Positions 1 through 5,993 of a stretch of 6,049 nucleotides of DNA are shown piece by piece (the stretch's first letter is position 1; each line of letters starts with the position of its first letter). The DNA lies in NCBI GenBank assembly GCA_946061795.1, contig CAMGSK010000093.1, positions 1 to 6,049 on the forward strand, written 5' to 3'. The position numbers and the translations under genes were made by a program. Source of the DNA: an uncultured Elusimicrobium sp. (GTDB lineage: Bacteria; Elusimicrobiota; Elusimicrobia; Elusimicrobiales; Elusimicrobiaceae). The notes beneath the pieces are model-generated. The model did no database searches, was not told where the DNA came from, and saw only the letters and a program-made list of their open reading frames with translations.

Positions 1-30
1 TCGTTTTGCGCTTCTCGACTTGCTTATATA

Positions 31-59
31 TTGTTATATAGGTGATATGTATGTGTAAA
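31..59 (+). promoter_or_regulatory. Possible promoter of the phosphoesterase-hydrolase pair
   Basis: TTGTTA (31-36) and TGTAAA (54-59) are separated by 17 bases, and each matches four of six positions of the sigma-70 consensus. The surrounding 112 bases are AT-rich up to about 70 and hold no convincing gene. Other -10-like words are present, including TATAAG at 61-66 and TATATA at 25-30 and 35-40, so the exact promoter is uncertain. The AT-rich stretch could also serve a leftward gene outside the window. A GGCCGGCC palindrome at 78-85 lies in the presumed leader. Confidence 0.22.
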
Positions 60-112
60 ATATAAGAAATTCAACCGGGCCGGCCTCCGTGCCGCAATTA
101 TAAGGATAAATT

Positions 113-1195
113 ATGGTTTTTTTCATTGTAGCGGGTTTGATTATGCTGGGGATGCAGGTCATCATCGGCCTGTGGGTTTATTTTTCCTTCCCGGCCGCTG
201 GCTGGAAAATCCCGGCGCTCGCGGCGCCGCTGGCGCTTACTTTGTTCATGCGCTGGGCAATGGTTTATACGCGCACCCACTACGGCACGCTGGAAAGCGC
301 GCTTTACTATGCGGCTTACACTTGGGCCGGCCTCGTCTTTATTTTCTTCAGCGTGATACTGGAGTTTGCCTGTTTGCAAGGGATGTGCTGGCTGATGAAA
401 CTAAACGCCAAGCACGTTTTGGTTCCGCTCAGCTGGGCCGTTATGGCTTTGACCGCGGCCGCGGCCGTATATGGAGGCTTCTCCTCTCCCCGGATTAAGC
501 ACGTGGACGTCGTCATCCCCGGCGCGCCGGAAATGCGCATCGCCGTGATATCGGACAGCCATTTGGGCAGCGGCGTGTCCCTTTCCCGCTTCCAAAAAGC
601 GTTGGAGCGCATTCAAGCGCAAAACCCCGACGCCATTTTCGTACTGGGAGATGTGTTTGAATACGGCATGCACCGCCAAAAATACGCACAAGCACTGGCC
701 GCTTTGAAAACCAAATACGGTTCCTTCGGCGTGTTAGGCAATCACGAATATTATATGGGGTATGACCGCTCCGTAGATTTCTACCAAAAATCGGGCATAG
801 AACTTTTACAAAACCAAATCCGCACGCTGCCCAACGGACTGCAGCTTATCGGCATCAACGATTATAAAACCACGGGCATGACCGACGGGAGGCTGGACAA
901 AATTTTCTCCGGTTCCGATCCGGCCCGTTTGCGCGTGCTTCTGAGCCATCAGCCGCTGGCCGCCGGCCGTGCCGCGGCGCACGGCATTCCTCTCACGCTC
1001 AGCGGACACACGCATAACGGACAGATTTTTCCTTTTAACTTCGCCGTCCGAATGACCACGCCGTACGTGTATGGGCTGTACCGCTCGGGCGAAAAATCCC
1101 AAATTTATGTGACGTCCGGAATGTTTTACTGGGGCGTGCCTTTGCGCCTCTTGGCTCCGGCGGAAATACCGTTGATACACATCCAGGGAGCCTGA
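113..1195 (+). CDS. Membrane-anchored calcineurin-like metallophosphoesterase
   Basis: A 360-residue protein with about four hydrophobic segments (roughly residues 3-24, 32-50, 69-95 and 102-121), followed by a metallophosphoesterase domain from about 140 to the end. The metal-ligand signature is complete: D148-S-H150, G179-D180, G209-N210-H211-E, H279, and G298-H299-T-H301. By family knowledge this is a two-metal phosphohydrolase of the YkuE/YaeI type. Relatives with this layout hydrolyse lipid-linked or nucleotide-sugar pyrophosphates, and chlamydial LpxG cleaves UDP-2,3-diacylglucosamine. The substrate here cannot be read from the sequence. The start is supported by AAGGA at 102-106, six bases before the ATG. 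The stop overlaps the ATG of the next gene by one base, so the two are probably co-translated. The region after the GD motif reads GDVFEYG, not the common GDxxD, but the invariant ligands are intact. The family call is firm and the substrate is open. Confidence 0.93.
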   Translation: MVFFIVAGLIMLGMQVIIGLWVYFSFPAAGWKIPALAAPLALTLFMRWAMVYTRTHYGTLESALYYAAYTWAGLVFIFFSVILEFACLQGMCWLMKLNAKHVLVPLSWAVMALTAAAAVYGGFSSPRIKHVDVVIPGAPEMRIAVISDSHLGSGVSLSRFQKALERIQAQNPDAIFVLGDVFEYGMHRQKYAQALAALKTKYGSFGVLGNHEYYMGYDRSVDFYQKSGIELLQNQIRTLPNGLQLIGINDYKTTGMTDGRLDKIFSGSDPARLRVLLSHQPLAAGRAAAHGIPLTLSGHTHNGQIFPFNFAVRMTTPYVYGLYRSGEKSQIYVTSGMFYWGVPLRLLAPAEIPLIHIQGA

Positions 1196-2847
1196 TGAAA
1201 AAAACGGCGGCTTTTTTCTTTTGTTTTTTATTCCTGTTTTGCGCGGCGGCCCAAGCCGCGCAGGTTCGTTTTGAAGATTTGACCGACCAAGAAAAGCTGG
1301 CCCAAACCCTAACCGTATTCGTGGATATAGACAGTGCGGAAACATTTCGCCCCGTTATTGAGAAAGGCCAAGTGGGCGGCGTACTAATTCAATGGGGGAA
1401 TTATTCGCTCTCTCAGACGCGAGCATTGATAGAAAAACTGCAAAAATGGGCTGCCAAAAGCCCGCATAAAATTCCGCTGCTCATATCTATTGATTACGAA
1501 GGCGGCACCGTTTATACGCCCATTACGCTGGGCTTTGACTATCTGCCCACCAACATGATGCTCTCCGCCTCGGGCGACGAGGAAGGCACCGCCTCCATTG
1601 CTTATTTGGCCGGGCTGGAACTCAAACGCGCGGGCATACATATGAATTTTTCTCCCGTGCTGGACGTAAACAGCAATCCGAACAATCCCATTATCGGCGT
1701 ACGGTCTTTCGGCTCCGATCCGGCCGGCGTGACCAAAATGGGACTGGCGCTTATGAACGGGTTCAAAGCATCCGGCATTATCAGCGTGGTCAAACATTTT
1801 CCGGGTCACGGAGATACGTCCGTGGATTCTCACTACCAAGTGCCGGTGGTCAAGGCCCCGTACAAAGAATTGGATAAAATCCATCTGACCCCGTTCCGCC
1901 AGGCCGTCAAAAACGGCGCGCAGGGCGTCATGACCGGGCACATTCTCTATCCCGCGCTGGACAGTAAAAACATCGCCACCTTTTCCCGTCCGATTTTGCA
2001 GGATTTGCTGCGTAAAAAAATGGGATTTGAAGGGCTGATCGTCACTGACAGCCTGGATATGAAGGCGGCCACCGCGTTCTGTACCATTCCCCAATGTGCC
2101 ATACGATCGCTGTCGGCGGGAACGGATATGGTGCTGCTGGGCCGTTATATCAAGCCGCAAACCACCGTGGCGCGTATTTATAAACAAATGGAAAAAAATC
2201 CCGCGCTGAAAGCCCGGGTGCAGGACTCGGCTAAACGGATTTTCGCTTTGAAAGAAAAACTGGGGCTTTTGGACGCGACGCCCTCTCTGCCCGCGCCGAT
2301 TGACCGCGCCTATCAAGAAGAACTGGAACAAATCAGCCGCAACTCCGTCACCCTGGTACGTGACCGCAAAGGCCGCCTGCCGTTTGCGCCAAAAATTCAA
2401 GAAGGGAAAAAGCCCGTCGTTTGCGCCGTATTTTTCGCTCCGGCGCGCTTTGCCGACCAGCTGATGAGCTTCTCCAAACCCTTTTTGCAAAAGGGCTGGA
2501 CCATCCGCAGTTATAACGCCGCGCTGACCCCCAAAGCGGTGGACGCCAAACGCGCGCGCGAATGCGCCGACGGGGCGGATTTGCTGGTAGTCACCAGCCT
2601 GCAATGGGCCGATAAAACCAACATCAACCAAAAGAACACCATTCACGCACTGTTTCAAGAGCACCCGAACAACGTGTTCATCTCCACCATGAGCCCCTAC
2701 GATATCCCCAACTATCCGTCCGCCGATACCGTACTGGCCACCTATGGATTAAACAAATATGTTTTGCAAACGGCAGGGGACATTATCCTGGGCAACCAAA
2801 AAGCCCGGGGCAGACTGCCGGTGGACTTGCCTGCTGAAAAAGAGTGA
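1195..2847 (+). CDS. Exported glycoside hydrolase family 3, NagZ-type beta-N-acetylhexosaminidase
   Basis: A 550-residue protein. Residues 1-21 form a Sec signal peptide (MKK, Phe/Leu core, cleavage likely after A19-Q-A21). C16 is not in a lipobox, so it is not a lipoprotein. Residues about 26-360 are the GH3 catalytic barrel, with an IDYEGG substrate loop (99-104), GVRSFG (168-173), and KHFPGHGD (200-207) followed by D211-S-H213, the Asp-His dyad that acts as general acid in NagZ enzymes. The nucleophile is D285 in IVTDSLDMK. Residues about 380-545 form the GH3 C-terminal domain, from NSVTLVRD to RGRLPVDLP. This two-domain, secreted layout resembles Bacillus NagZ (YbbD) more than the short cytosolic NagZ of enterobacteria. 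The likely role is removal of beta-1,4 N-acetylglucosamine from muropeptides or chitooligosaccharides outside the cytoplasm. An AGGGAG ribosome site (1185-1190) lies inside the end of the preceding gene and the start overlaps its stop, which indicates coupling. A related beta-glycosidase specificity is possible but less likely given the D-S-H dyad. Confidence 0.93.
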   Translation: MKKTAAFFFCFLFLFCAAAQAAQVRFEDLTDQEKLAQTLTVFVDIDSAETFRPVIEKGQVGGVLIQWGNYSLSQTRALIEKLQKWAAKSPHKIPLLISIDYEGGTVYTPITLGFDYLPTNMMLSASGDEEGTASIAYLAGLELKRAGIHMNFSPVLDVNSNPNNPIIGVRSFGSDPAGVTKMGLALMNGFKASGIISVVKHFPGHGDTSVDSHYQVPVVKAPYKELDKIHLTPFRQAVKNGAQGVMTGHILYPALDSKNIATFSRPILQDLLRKKMGFEGLIVTDSLDMKAATAFCTIPQCAIRSLSAGTDMVLLGRYIKPQTTVARIYKQMEKNPALKARVQDSAKRIFALKEKLGLLDATPSLPAPIDRAYQEELEQISRNSVTLVRDRKGRLPFAPKIQEGKKPVVCAVFFAPARFADQLMSFSKPFLQKGWTIRSYNAALTPKAVDAKRARECADGADLLVVTSLQWADKTNINQKNTIHALFQEHPNNVFISTMSPYDIPNYPSADTVLATYGLNKYVLQTAGDIILGNQKARGRLPVDLPAEKE

Positions 2848-2923
2848 AAATTTAAGAAATTATTTAATTTCACACCCAAGCTGTCCGCTTCCCTCCACAC
2901 CACGGACAAAAGAGTTGTTTGCA
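2848..2923. other. Convergent intergenic segment without a clear plus-strand terminator
   Basis: The hydrolase and dedA converge here. An AT-rich imperfect stem starts at the hydrolase stop (GTGAAA at 2844-2849 with TTTCAC at 2868-2873), and a second weak stem pairs TGTCCG (2882-2887) with CGGACA (2903-2908). Neither is followed by a T-run on the plus strand, so neither looks like an intrinsic terminator. Termination of the hydrolase transcript is unexplained or factor-dependent. No small gene is supported. Confidence 0.4.
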
Positions 2924-2958
2924 AATTAAAATCCCGGGCCGCACAGAGGACCCGGGTT
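2924..2958 (-). terminator. Intrinsic terminator of dedA
   Basis: On the minus strand, CCCGGG (2956-2951) and two G:C pairs beyond an unpaired base form a stem with CCCGGG (2938-2933). The loop is about eight bases, and the stem is followed directly by ATTTTAATT (2932-2924). It begins 24 bases after the dedA stop. The outer AATTAAAAT (2924-2932) can also pair with ATTTTAATT (2977-2985), which would enclose the hairpin in a longer stem. Confidence 0.65.
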
Positions 2959-2979
2959 ATGAAATGAAAAACGCAAATT

Positions 2980-3627
2980 TTAATTTTTTCCCCGGCGGGC
3001 CGCCCACAACTCATACAAAGCAGGCAGTACGGAGATGACGATAATCCCCACCACCACATAGTGGAAATGCCGCTGCACCAAAGGCAAATCCCCAAACCAA
3101 TAACCTCCCGCCGCAAACAGGAACACCCACAACGCCGCCCCCGCCAAATTATACGCCAAAAAGCGCAGATAACTCATACGCCCGATACCGGCCACAAACG
3201 GCGCAAACGTGCGGATGACGGGAATAAAGCGGGCTAAAATAATCGTTTTGCCGCCATACTTCTCATAAAAGGCGTGCGCTTTGCGTAAATGGTTCTGGTT
3301 TAGCAGCCAACTGTCCGGGCGGGAAAACACCTTGGGTCCCAGCCATTTGCCCAGCTCATAATTGAGGCTGTCTCCCAATACGGCGGCCGCAAACATGACG
3401 GGCATCAGCGCCCATAAGTAAATGGGGCTTCCTTCCCGCGCGGCCAAAGCTCCCGCCGCAAACAACAAAGAATCGCCCGGCAAAAAAGGAGTGACCACCA
3501 GTCCCGTTTCGCAAAACACCACGGCAAAAAGCACGACATACAGCCACGGCCCCAGCGCACCGGCCAAAGCGTTAAGATGTACGTCCAGATGTAAAAACAC
3601 GTCCCAGACGGAAAGCAAGAAATCCAT
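2980..3627 (-). CDS. dedA: DedA-family membrane protein
   Basis: A 215-residue polytopic inner-membrane protein with the VTT (SNARE-associated) fold. It matches Escherichia coli DedA as I remember it nearly end to end: the MDxL opening, HLDVHL (13-18), FCETGLVVTPFLPGDSLLF (38-56), FYEKYGGKTIILARF (120-134), RTFAPFVAG (139-147) and a late VVGIIVISVLP segment (192-202). The family's functional acidic and basic residues are present: E40, D52, R133 and R139. DedA proteins support membrane homeostasis, and members have been linked to undecaprenyl-phosphate or phospholipid translocation and to proton-motive-force-dependent envelope integrity. Which lipid this member moves is unknown. The start is well fixed. 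An in-frame TAA lies at 3639-3637, the first ATG is at 3627, and the N-terminus aligns with E. coli. There is no Shine-Dalgarno before it. It is a single-gene unit, bounded by terminators on both sides. Confidence 0.95.
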   Translation of the reverse strand: MDFLLSVWDVFLHLDVHLNALAGALGPWLYVVLFAVVFCETGLVVTPFLPGDSLLFAAGALAAREGSPIYLWALMPVMFAAAVLGDSLNYELGKWLGPKVFSRPDSWLLNQNHLRKAHAFYEKYGGKTIILARFIPVIRTFAPFVAGIGRMSYLRFLAYNLAGAALWVFLFAAGGYWFGDLPLVQRHFHYVVVGIIVISVLPALYELWAARRGKN

Positions 3628-3633
3628 ATGTAT

Positions 3634-3639
3634 ATTTTA
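3634..3639 (-). promoter_or_regulatory. -10-like hexamer placed for a leaderless dedA mRNA
   Basis: TAAAAT on the minus strand (3639-3634) matches five of six bases of TATAAT. It is separated from the dedA ATG by exactly six bases (3633-3628), so transcription would begin at the A of the start codon. No good -35 is visible 16-18 bases upstream, which keeps this tentative. Its support is the lack of a ribosome site and the same spacing at the neighbouring DUF1796 gene. Confidence 0.35.
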
Positions 3640-3730
3640 CAAAAGATTGTTTTCTTTACGCCCGGAAGAAAACCCGACAAAGGGAAGGAACGAGAGGGGC
3701 GGAGGGAAAAAATACGGCAAGACCGCCATT

Positions 3731-3755
3731 AAAAACCCGGGCGCAAACCCGGGTT
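3731..3755 (-). terminator. Intrinsic terminator of the DUF1796 gene
   Basis: A perfect 8-bp stem: AACCCGGG (3755-3748 on the minus strand) pairs with CCCGGGTT (3741-3734) around a six-base loop. It runs into five consecutive T, then AAT. The stem starts one base after the stop codon of the upstream peptidase-like gene. On the plus strand the stem is followed by TTCTTATTTT, so it may act weakly in both directions. Confidence 0.85.
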
Positions 3756-3756
3756 C

Positions 3757-4548
3757 TTATTTTCCGTTTAGATAAACGTCTATAAAATGATGTCTTTTTT
3801 GACGGTTCCAAATAAATGTAGACGCCGCACGCACGGCCAAAGCGCGCAGACGGCCCGTCCAGCGCGAGGAGCGGACGGAACGGCACTTTATGGAAGAGAA
3901 AACGGGTCCCACCCTCCGTCTGTCCCACAACAAATTGCCTTCTTCCCGTTCCCCGCAAGGAAAAGCCGCTTTAACGGCCCCGTCCGCCAAACGCTGATAC
4001 GCGGCGGCAGAAAGCCCCGGCTCATATTGCAGCACTAAAAAATCCGTATTTTGTCCGTATTTTTTACGGACGGCTCCGGAAAAACGCACAATTTCTTCAT
4101 CAGACAGCGTAAAACCTGTTTCTCCGTACCAGACCAGCAAGACTCTTTTTCCTTTGCAAAGCGCATCCAAAAAACGTTCCGCACGCCGGGCATATTTGGC
4201 GCAGACCTGCGGCAGCTGCGCTTGCAGCGGAGCGTCTTGCCAAAAGTCATGAAACAGCGTATAGCCGCTCCTCCCGGAGACCACGATGCGGTTGCCGGCT
4301 TTGCCGTTTATTTCTTTCAAATCGTCCAGCTGCAGCAACGGGCGCAGATCTTCCAGTAAAATATGGAAAGGAGCCTGGGCTGACGGAGCCAAAACCCAGT
4401 CAAAAGGTCCGGCCGACGCGCGCAAACCGTATTTGCGCAAATACTCGGCACAGCCGCAATTGCATCCCAGGGAAAAAACAACGTCATAAACTCCTTTTTC
4501 CGGCAGGGAAATCCCTTTAAAAACAGAGGAAACCGCTTGTTTGTCCAT
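3757..4548 (-). CDS. DUF1796 family putative papain-like cysteine peptidase
   Basis: A 263-residue soluble protein without signal peptide or membrane segment. The N-terminal block S26-L-G-C-N-C31-G-C-A, then L37-R-K-Y-G-L-R and G47-P-F-D-W51, is the hallmark of the DUF1796 family (putative papain-like cysteine peptidases). It is followed by LFHDFW (98-103, with H100 and D101), RRAERFLDAL (121-130) and a VLLVWYGE strand (136-143). C31 and H100 are the likely nucleophile-histidine pair, by analogy only, since activity has not been established to my knowledge. Members are often found among glycan or cell-surface genes, but nothing here confirms such a role. The C-terminal 50 residues are very basic. 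The ATG at 4548 is the only usual start codon before the conserved block. It has no ribosome site and sits six bases after a -10 element. The gene is a solo unit with its own promoter and terminator. Confidence 0.82.
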   Translation of the reverse strand: MDKQAVSSVFKGISLPEKGVYDVVFSLGCNCGCAEYLRKYGLRASAGPFDWVLAPSAQAPFHILLEDLRPLLQLDDLKEINGKAGNRIVVSGRSGYTLFHDFWQDAPLQAQLPQVCAKYARRAERFLDALCKGKRVLLVWYGETGFTLSDEEIVRFSGAVRKKYGQNTDFLVLQYEPGLSAAAYQRLADGAVKAAFPCGEREEGNLLWDRRRVGPVFSSIKCRSVRSSRWTGRLRALAVRAASTFIWNRQKRHHFIDVYLNGK

Positions 4549-4554
4549 GCGTAA

Positions 4555-4583
4555 AATTTATCAAAAAAAAAAACGGAAGTCAA
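4555..4583 (-). promoter_or_regulatory. Sigma-70 promoter with a T11 spacer, leaderless
   Basis: Minus strand: TTGACT (4583-4578, five of six consensus bases), a 17-base spacer (4577-4561) and TAAATT (4560-4555, four of six). Eleven of the spacer bases are one unbroken T-run (4573-4563). After the -10 come six bases, then the ATG at 4548, so the predicted first transcribed base is the A of the start codon. The gene has no Shine-Dalgarno, consistent with a leaderless message. Confidence 0.7.
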
Positions 4584-4584
4584 G

Positions 4585-4603
4585 CGTTTTCCGACGGAAA
4601 ACG
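4585..4603. repeat. Perfect 19-bp palindrome next to the -35
   Basis: Two 9-base arms, CGTTTTCCG and CGGAAAACG, flank a single central base (4594). The element ends one base from the -35 hexamer of the DUF1796 promoter. Perfect dyads of this length in this position are typical of protein-binding operators or activator sites. As RNA it could form a 7-bp stem with a 5-base loop if transcribed by read-through from upstream. Confidence 0.5.
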
Positions 4604-4683
4604 ATGCCGGATTCCCCGCCACAGCCCGCCGTCCCCGCGCCCTAAAACGCCGCGCATTCCGCTTTTTTATTCCAGTCAGACAG

Positions 4684-4716
4684 GCACAAAAAAACCGCGC
4701 TGAAAAGCGCGGTTTT
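4684..4716 (-). terminator. Strong intrinsic terminator after the TPR gene
   Basis: An 8-bp GC-rich stem, ACCGCGCT (4694-4701) with AGCGCGGT (4706-4713), closes a four-base loop and extends by three A:T pairs to 11 bp. On the minus strand it leads into seven T (4694-4688). It begins about 19 bases after the TPR stop codon. The T-run on the other side is shorter, so its main direction is leftward. Confidence 0.92.
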
Positions 4717-4734
4717 AAAAAACGGACAAACGGC

Positions 4735-5982
4735 TTATTTTTCCAGCCGGGACAGACGGCCCTGCGCCCTGTCTGCATATTTGTCGGTGGGATATTGTAT
4801 GATCAGGCGTTTATACGCTTCCACGGCCTGAGCCGCTTTATTTTGTTTTTCGTACGAATACGCCAAGTCATACATAATTTCCGGTGCTTTCGGCGCGGCA
4901 GGATACAGGAGCAAAATCTTTTCCAGCGCCGCGCTTTGCAAGGACAAATCTTTTAACCGGTTTTTCGCCACGGATGCGGCTTGGTTCAACGCGTCCGTAT
5001 AGTTATTTTCATCCGCAGAGAACAAATCCGCCGCGCGCAAAAGCGTTTCATAAGCCAGGCGGTAATCTTTCATGCGGGTTTGCACGTCGGCTTTTCCGCG
5101 CCAGGCGTCATAAGCGGCGGGGCGGGAGCCCAAATCGGCGATGGCTTTGTCGTAATAAGCCAAAGCGGCGGGATAATCTTTGCGGTTTTCTTCCATTACG
5201 GCCAAATGTTTGTACACTACGCCGCGCTCATTGGATTGCGGATACTGTTTCAGCACTTGATGATACAAAGACGTCGCCGTTTCATAATCCTGCAAATCTC
5301 CGGCATATACGTCGGCGCTCATGCGCAGGCCAGCGGCTTTGTAAGGAGAAGACTCAAAAAGTTCATTCACTTTTTTATATTCCGCCACCGCCGCCAGGAA
5401 ATTGCCGTTTTGGCGGTGCCAGTCTCCGCGCAGCAGAGTCAATTTGTCGTTGCCTTCGTAGGAAGGATTTTGCGCGAAAAACCGCGAAAATAAGACATTG
5501 ACCGGTTCATACACGCCTTTTAAATTTCCTTTGACCAAAGTTTCCAGCAACACGGCCTGTTTCTGAGGGGCGGACATGCCTTGCGTATTAACGGCCAGCA
5601 GTTTCAGCGCCTGCGCCTTCTGTTTCCCGTCTAGTCCTTCGGCGGCCTTTTCCACATTGGAGGACAAAAGCGTCAAGTCCTGCTCCGAAGGGAAATAAAA
5701 GCGCACCTGATACAAAGCCACCAGCGCTTCTCCCTCTTCCCGCGCACGCAAAAAATAGTCCGCCTGCATTAAAAGCGCGGTTTTGGCTTCCGCATGTTCC
5801 GGGTGGACAAAGAACCAGTCTTTTGCCTGGCGCGCCAAAGCTCCGGCCAGCGCGCGGTCCTGCTTGGAGGTGGCGCCTTTCATCATGGCCTGACGCTGGT
5901 AAAAATTGAGTTCCGCGTCGTCCACGGCAAACGCCGCCGCGGACAACGCGCCCAACAAAACGGTCAAAAAGATTTTTTTCAT
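4735..5982 (-). CDS. Exported tetratricopeptide-repeat protein
   Basis: A 415-residue protein. Residues 1-19 are a Sec signal peptide (MKK, hydrophobic core, cleavage after A17-F-A19) with no lipobox cysteine, so the mature protein should be free in the periplasm or held by partners. The rest is helical. Clear TPR-like units lie at about 181-213, 216-250, 254-285, 289-322 and 364-400, with the usual small/aromatic pattern (e.g. YKHLAVMEENRKDYPAALAYYDKAI condensed as Y257...A281) and inter-repeat YP words (Y247-P, Y360-P, Y397-P). Weaker repeats may occupy 50-100. Such proteins act as scaffolds, as in BamD- or YbgF/CpoB-like assembly factors, but no specific partner can be named. The start is ATG 5982, not the in-frame GTG at 5988, because AAGGAG at 5993-5988 overlaps the GTG and lies five bases from the ATG. 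It follows an upstream reading frame by nine bases, suggesting an operon. Confidence 0.88.
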   Translation of the reverse strand: MKKIFLTVLLGALSAAAFAVDDAELNFYQRQAMMKGATSKQDRALAGALARQAKDWFFVHPEHAEAKTALLMQADYFLRAREEGEALVALYQVRFYFPSEQDLTLLSSNVEKAAEGLDGKQKAQALKLLAVNTQGMSAPQKQAVLLETLVKGNLKGVYEPVNVLFSRFFAQNPSYEGNDKLTLLRGDWHRQNGNFLAAVAEYKKVNELFESSPYKAAGLRMSADVYAGDLQDYETATSLYHQVLKQYPQSNERGVVYKHLAVMEENRKDYPAALAYYDKAIADLGSRPAAYDAWRGKADVQTRMKDYRLAYETLLRAADLFSADENNYTDALNQAASVAKNRLKDLSLQSAALEKILLLYPAAPKAPEIMYDLAYSYEKQNKAAQAVEAYKRLIIQYPTDKYADRAQGRLSRLEK

Positions 5983-5987
5983 TAACA

Positions 5988-5993
5988 CTCCTT
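5988..5993 (-). promoter_or_regulatory. Ribosome binding site that fixes the TPR start
   Basis: AAGGAG on the minus strand lies five bases before ATG 5982. Its last G is the first base of an alternative in-frame GTG (5988-5986), so that codon cannot be the start served by this site. Its first bases overlap the stop TAA (5994-5992) of the frame entering from the right. Confidence 0.85.

Noticed and set aside
25..40. TATATA-TTGT-TATATA inverted repeat near the left edge
   Set aside because: A six-pair A:T stem is expected by chance in AT-rich promoter DNA and is not backed by any other signal.
1384..2664. A 426-codon open frame antisense to the GH3 gene
   Set aside because: It lies wholly inside a gene with complete catalytic motifs. 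Its translation is rich in Arg, Gly, Gln and His with no recognisable domain, as expected for a codon-bias shadow.
2844..2908. Hairpins after the GH3 gene as a plus-strand terminator
   Set aside because: The stems are weak or imperfect and none is followed by a T-run on the plus strand.
3422..3775. A plus-strand 117-codon frame running from inside dedA across the intergenic space
   Set aside because: It is opposite a secure dedA gene, passes through the CCCGGG terminator, has low-complexity composition and lacks a ribosome site.
4317..4778. A minus-strand frame crossing the DUF1796 promoter, with AAGGAG (4496-4491) three bases before an out-of-frame ATG at 4487
   Set aside because: It spans the TPR terminator and promoter region and overlaps a gene with clear family motifs. 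The spacing to the ATG is short and the peptide has no recognisable features. The AAGGAG arises from Glu-Lys-Gly-Val codons.
5986..5988. GTG start for the TPR protein, giving two extra residues
   Set aside because: The ribosome site AAGGAG overlaps this GTG, while the ATG at 5982 is correctly spaced and gives a standard MKK signal peptide.
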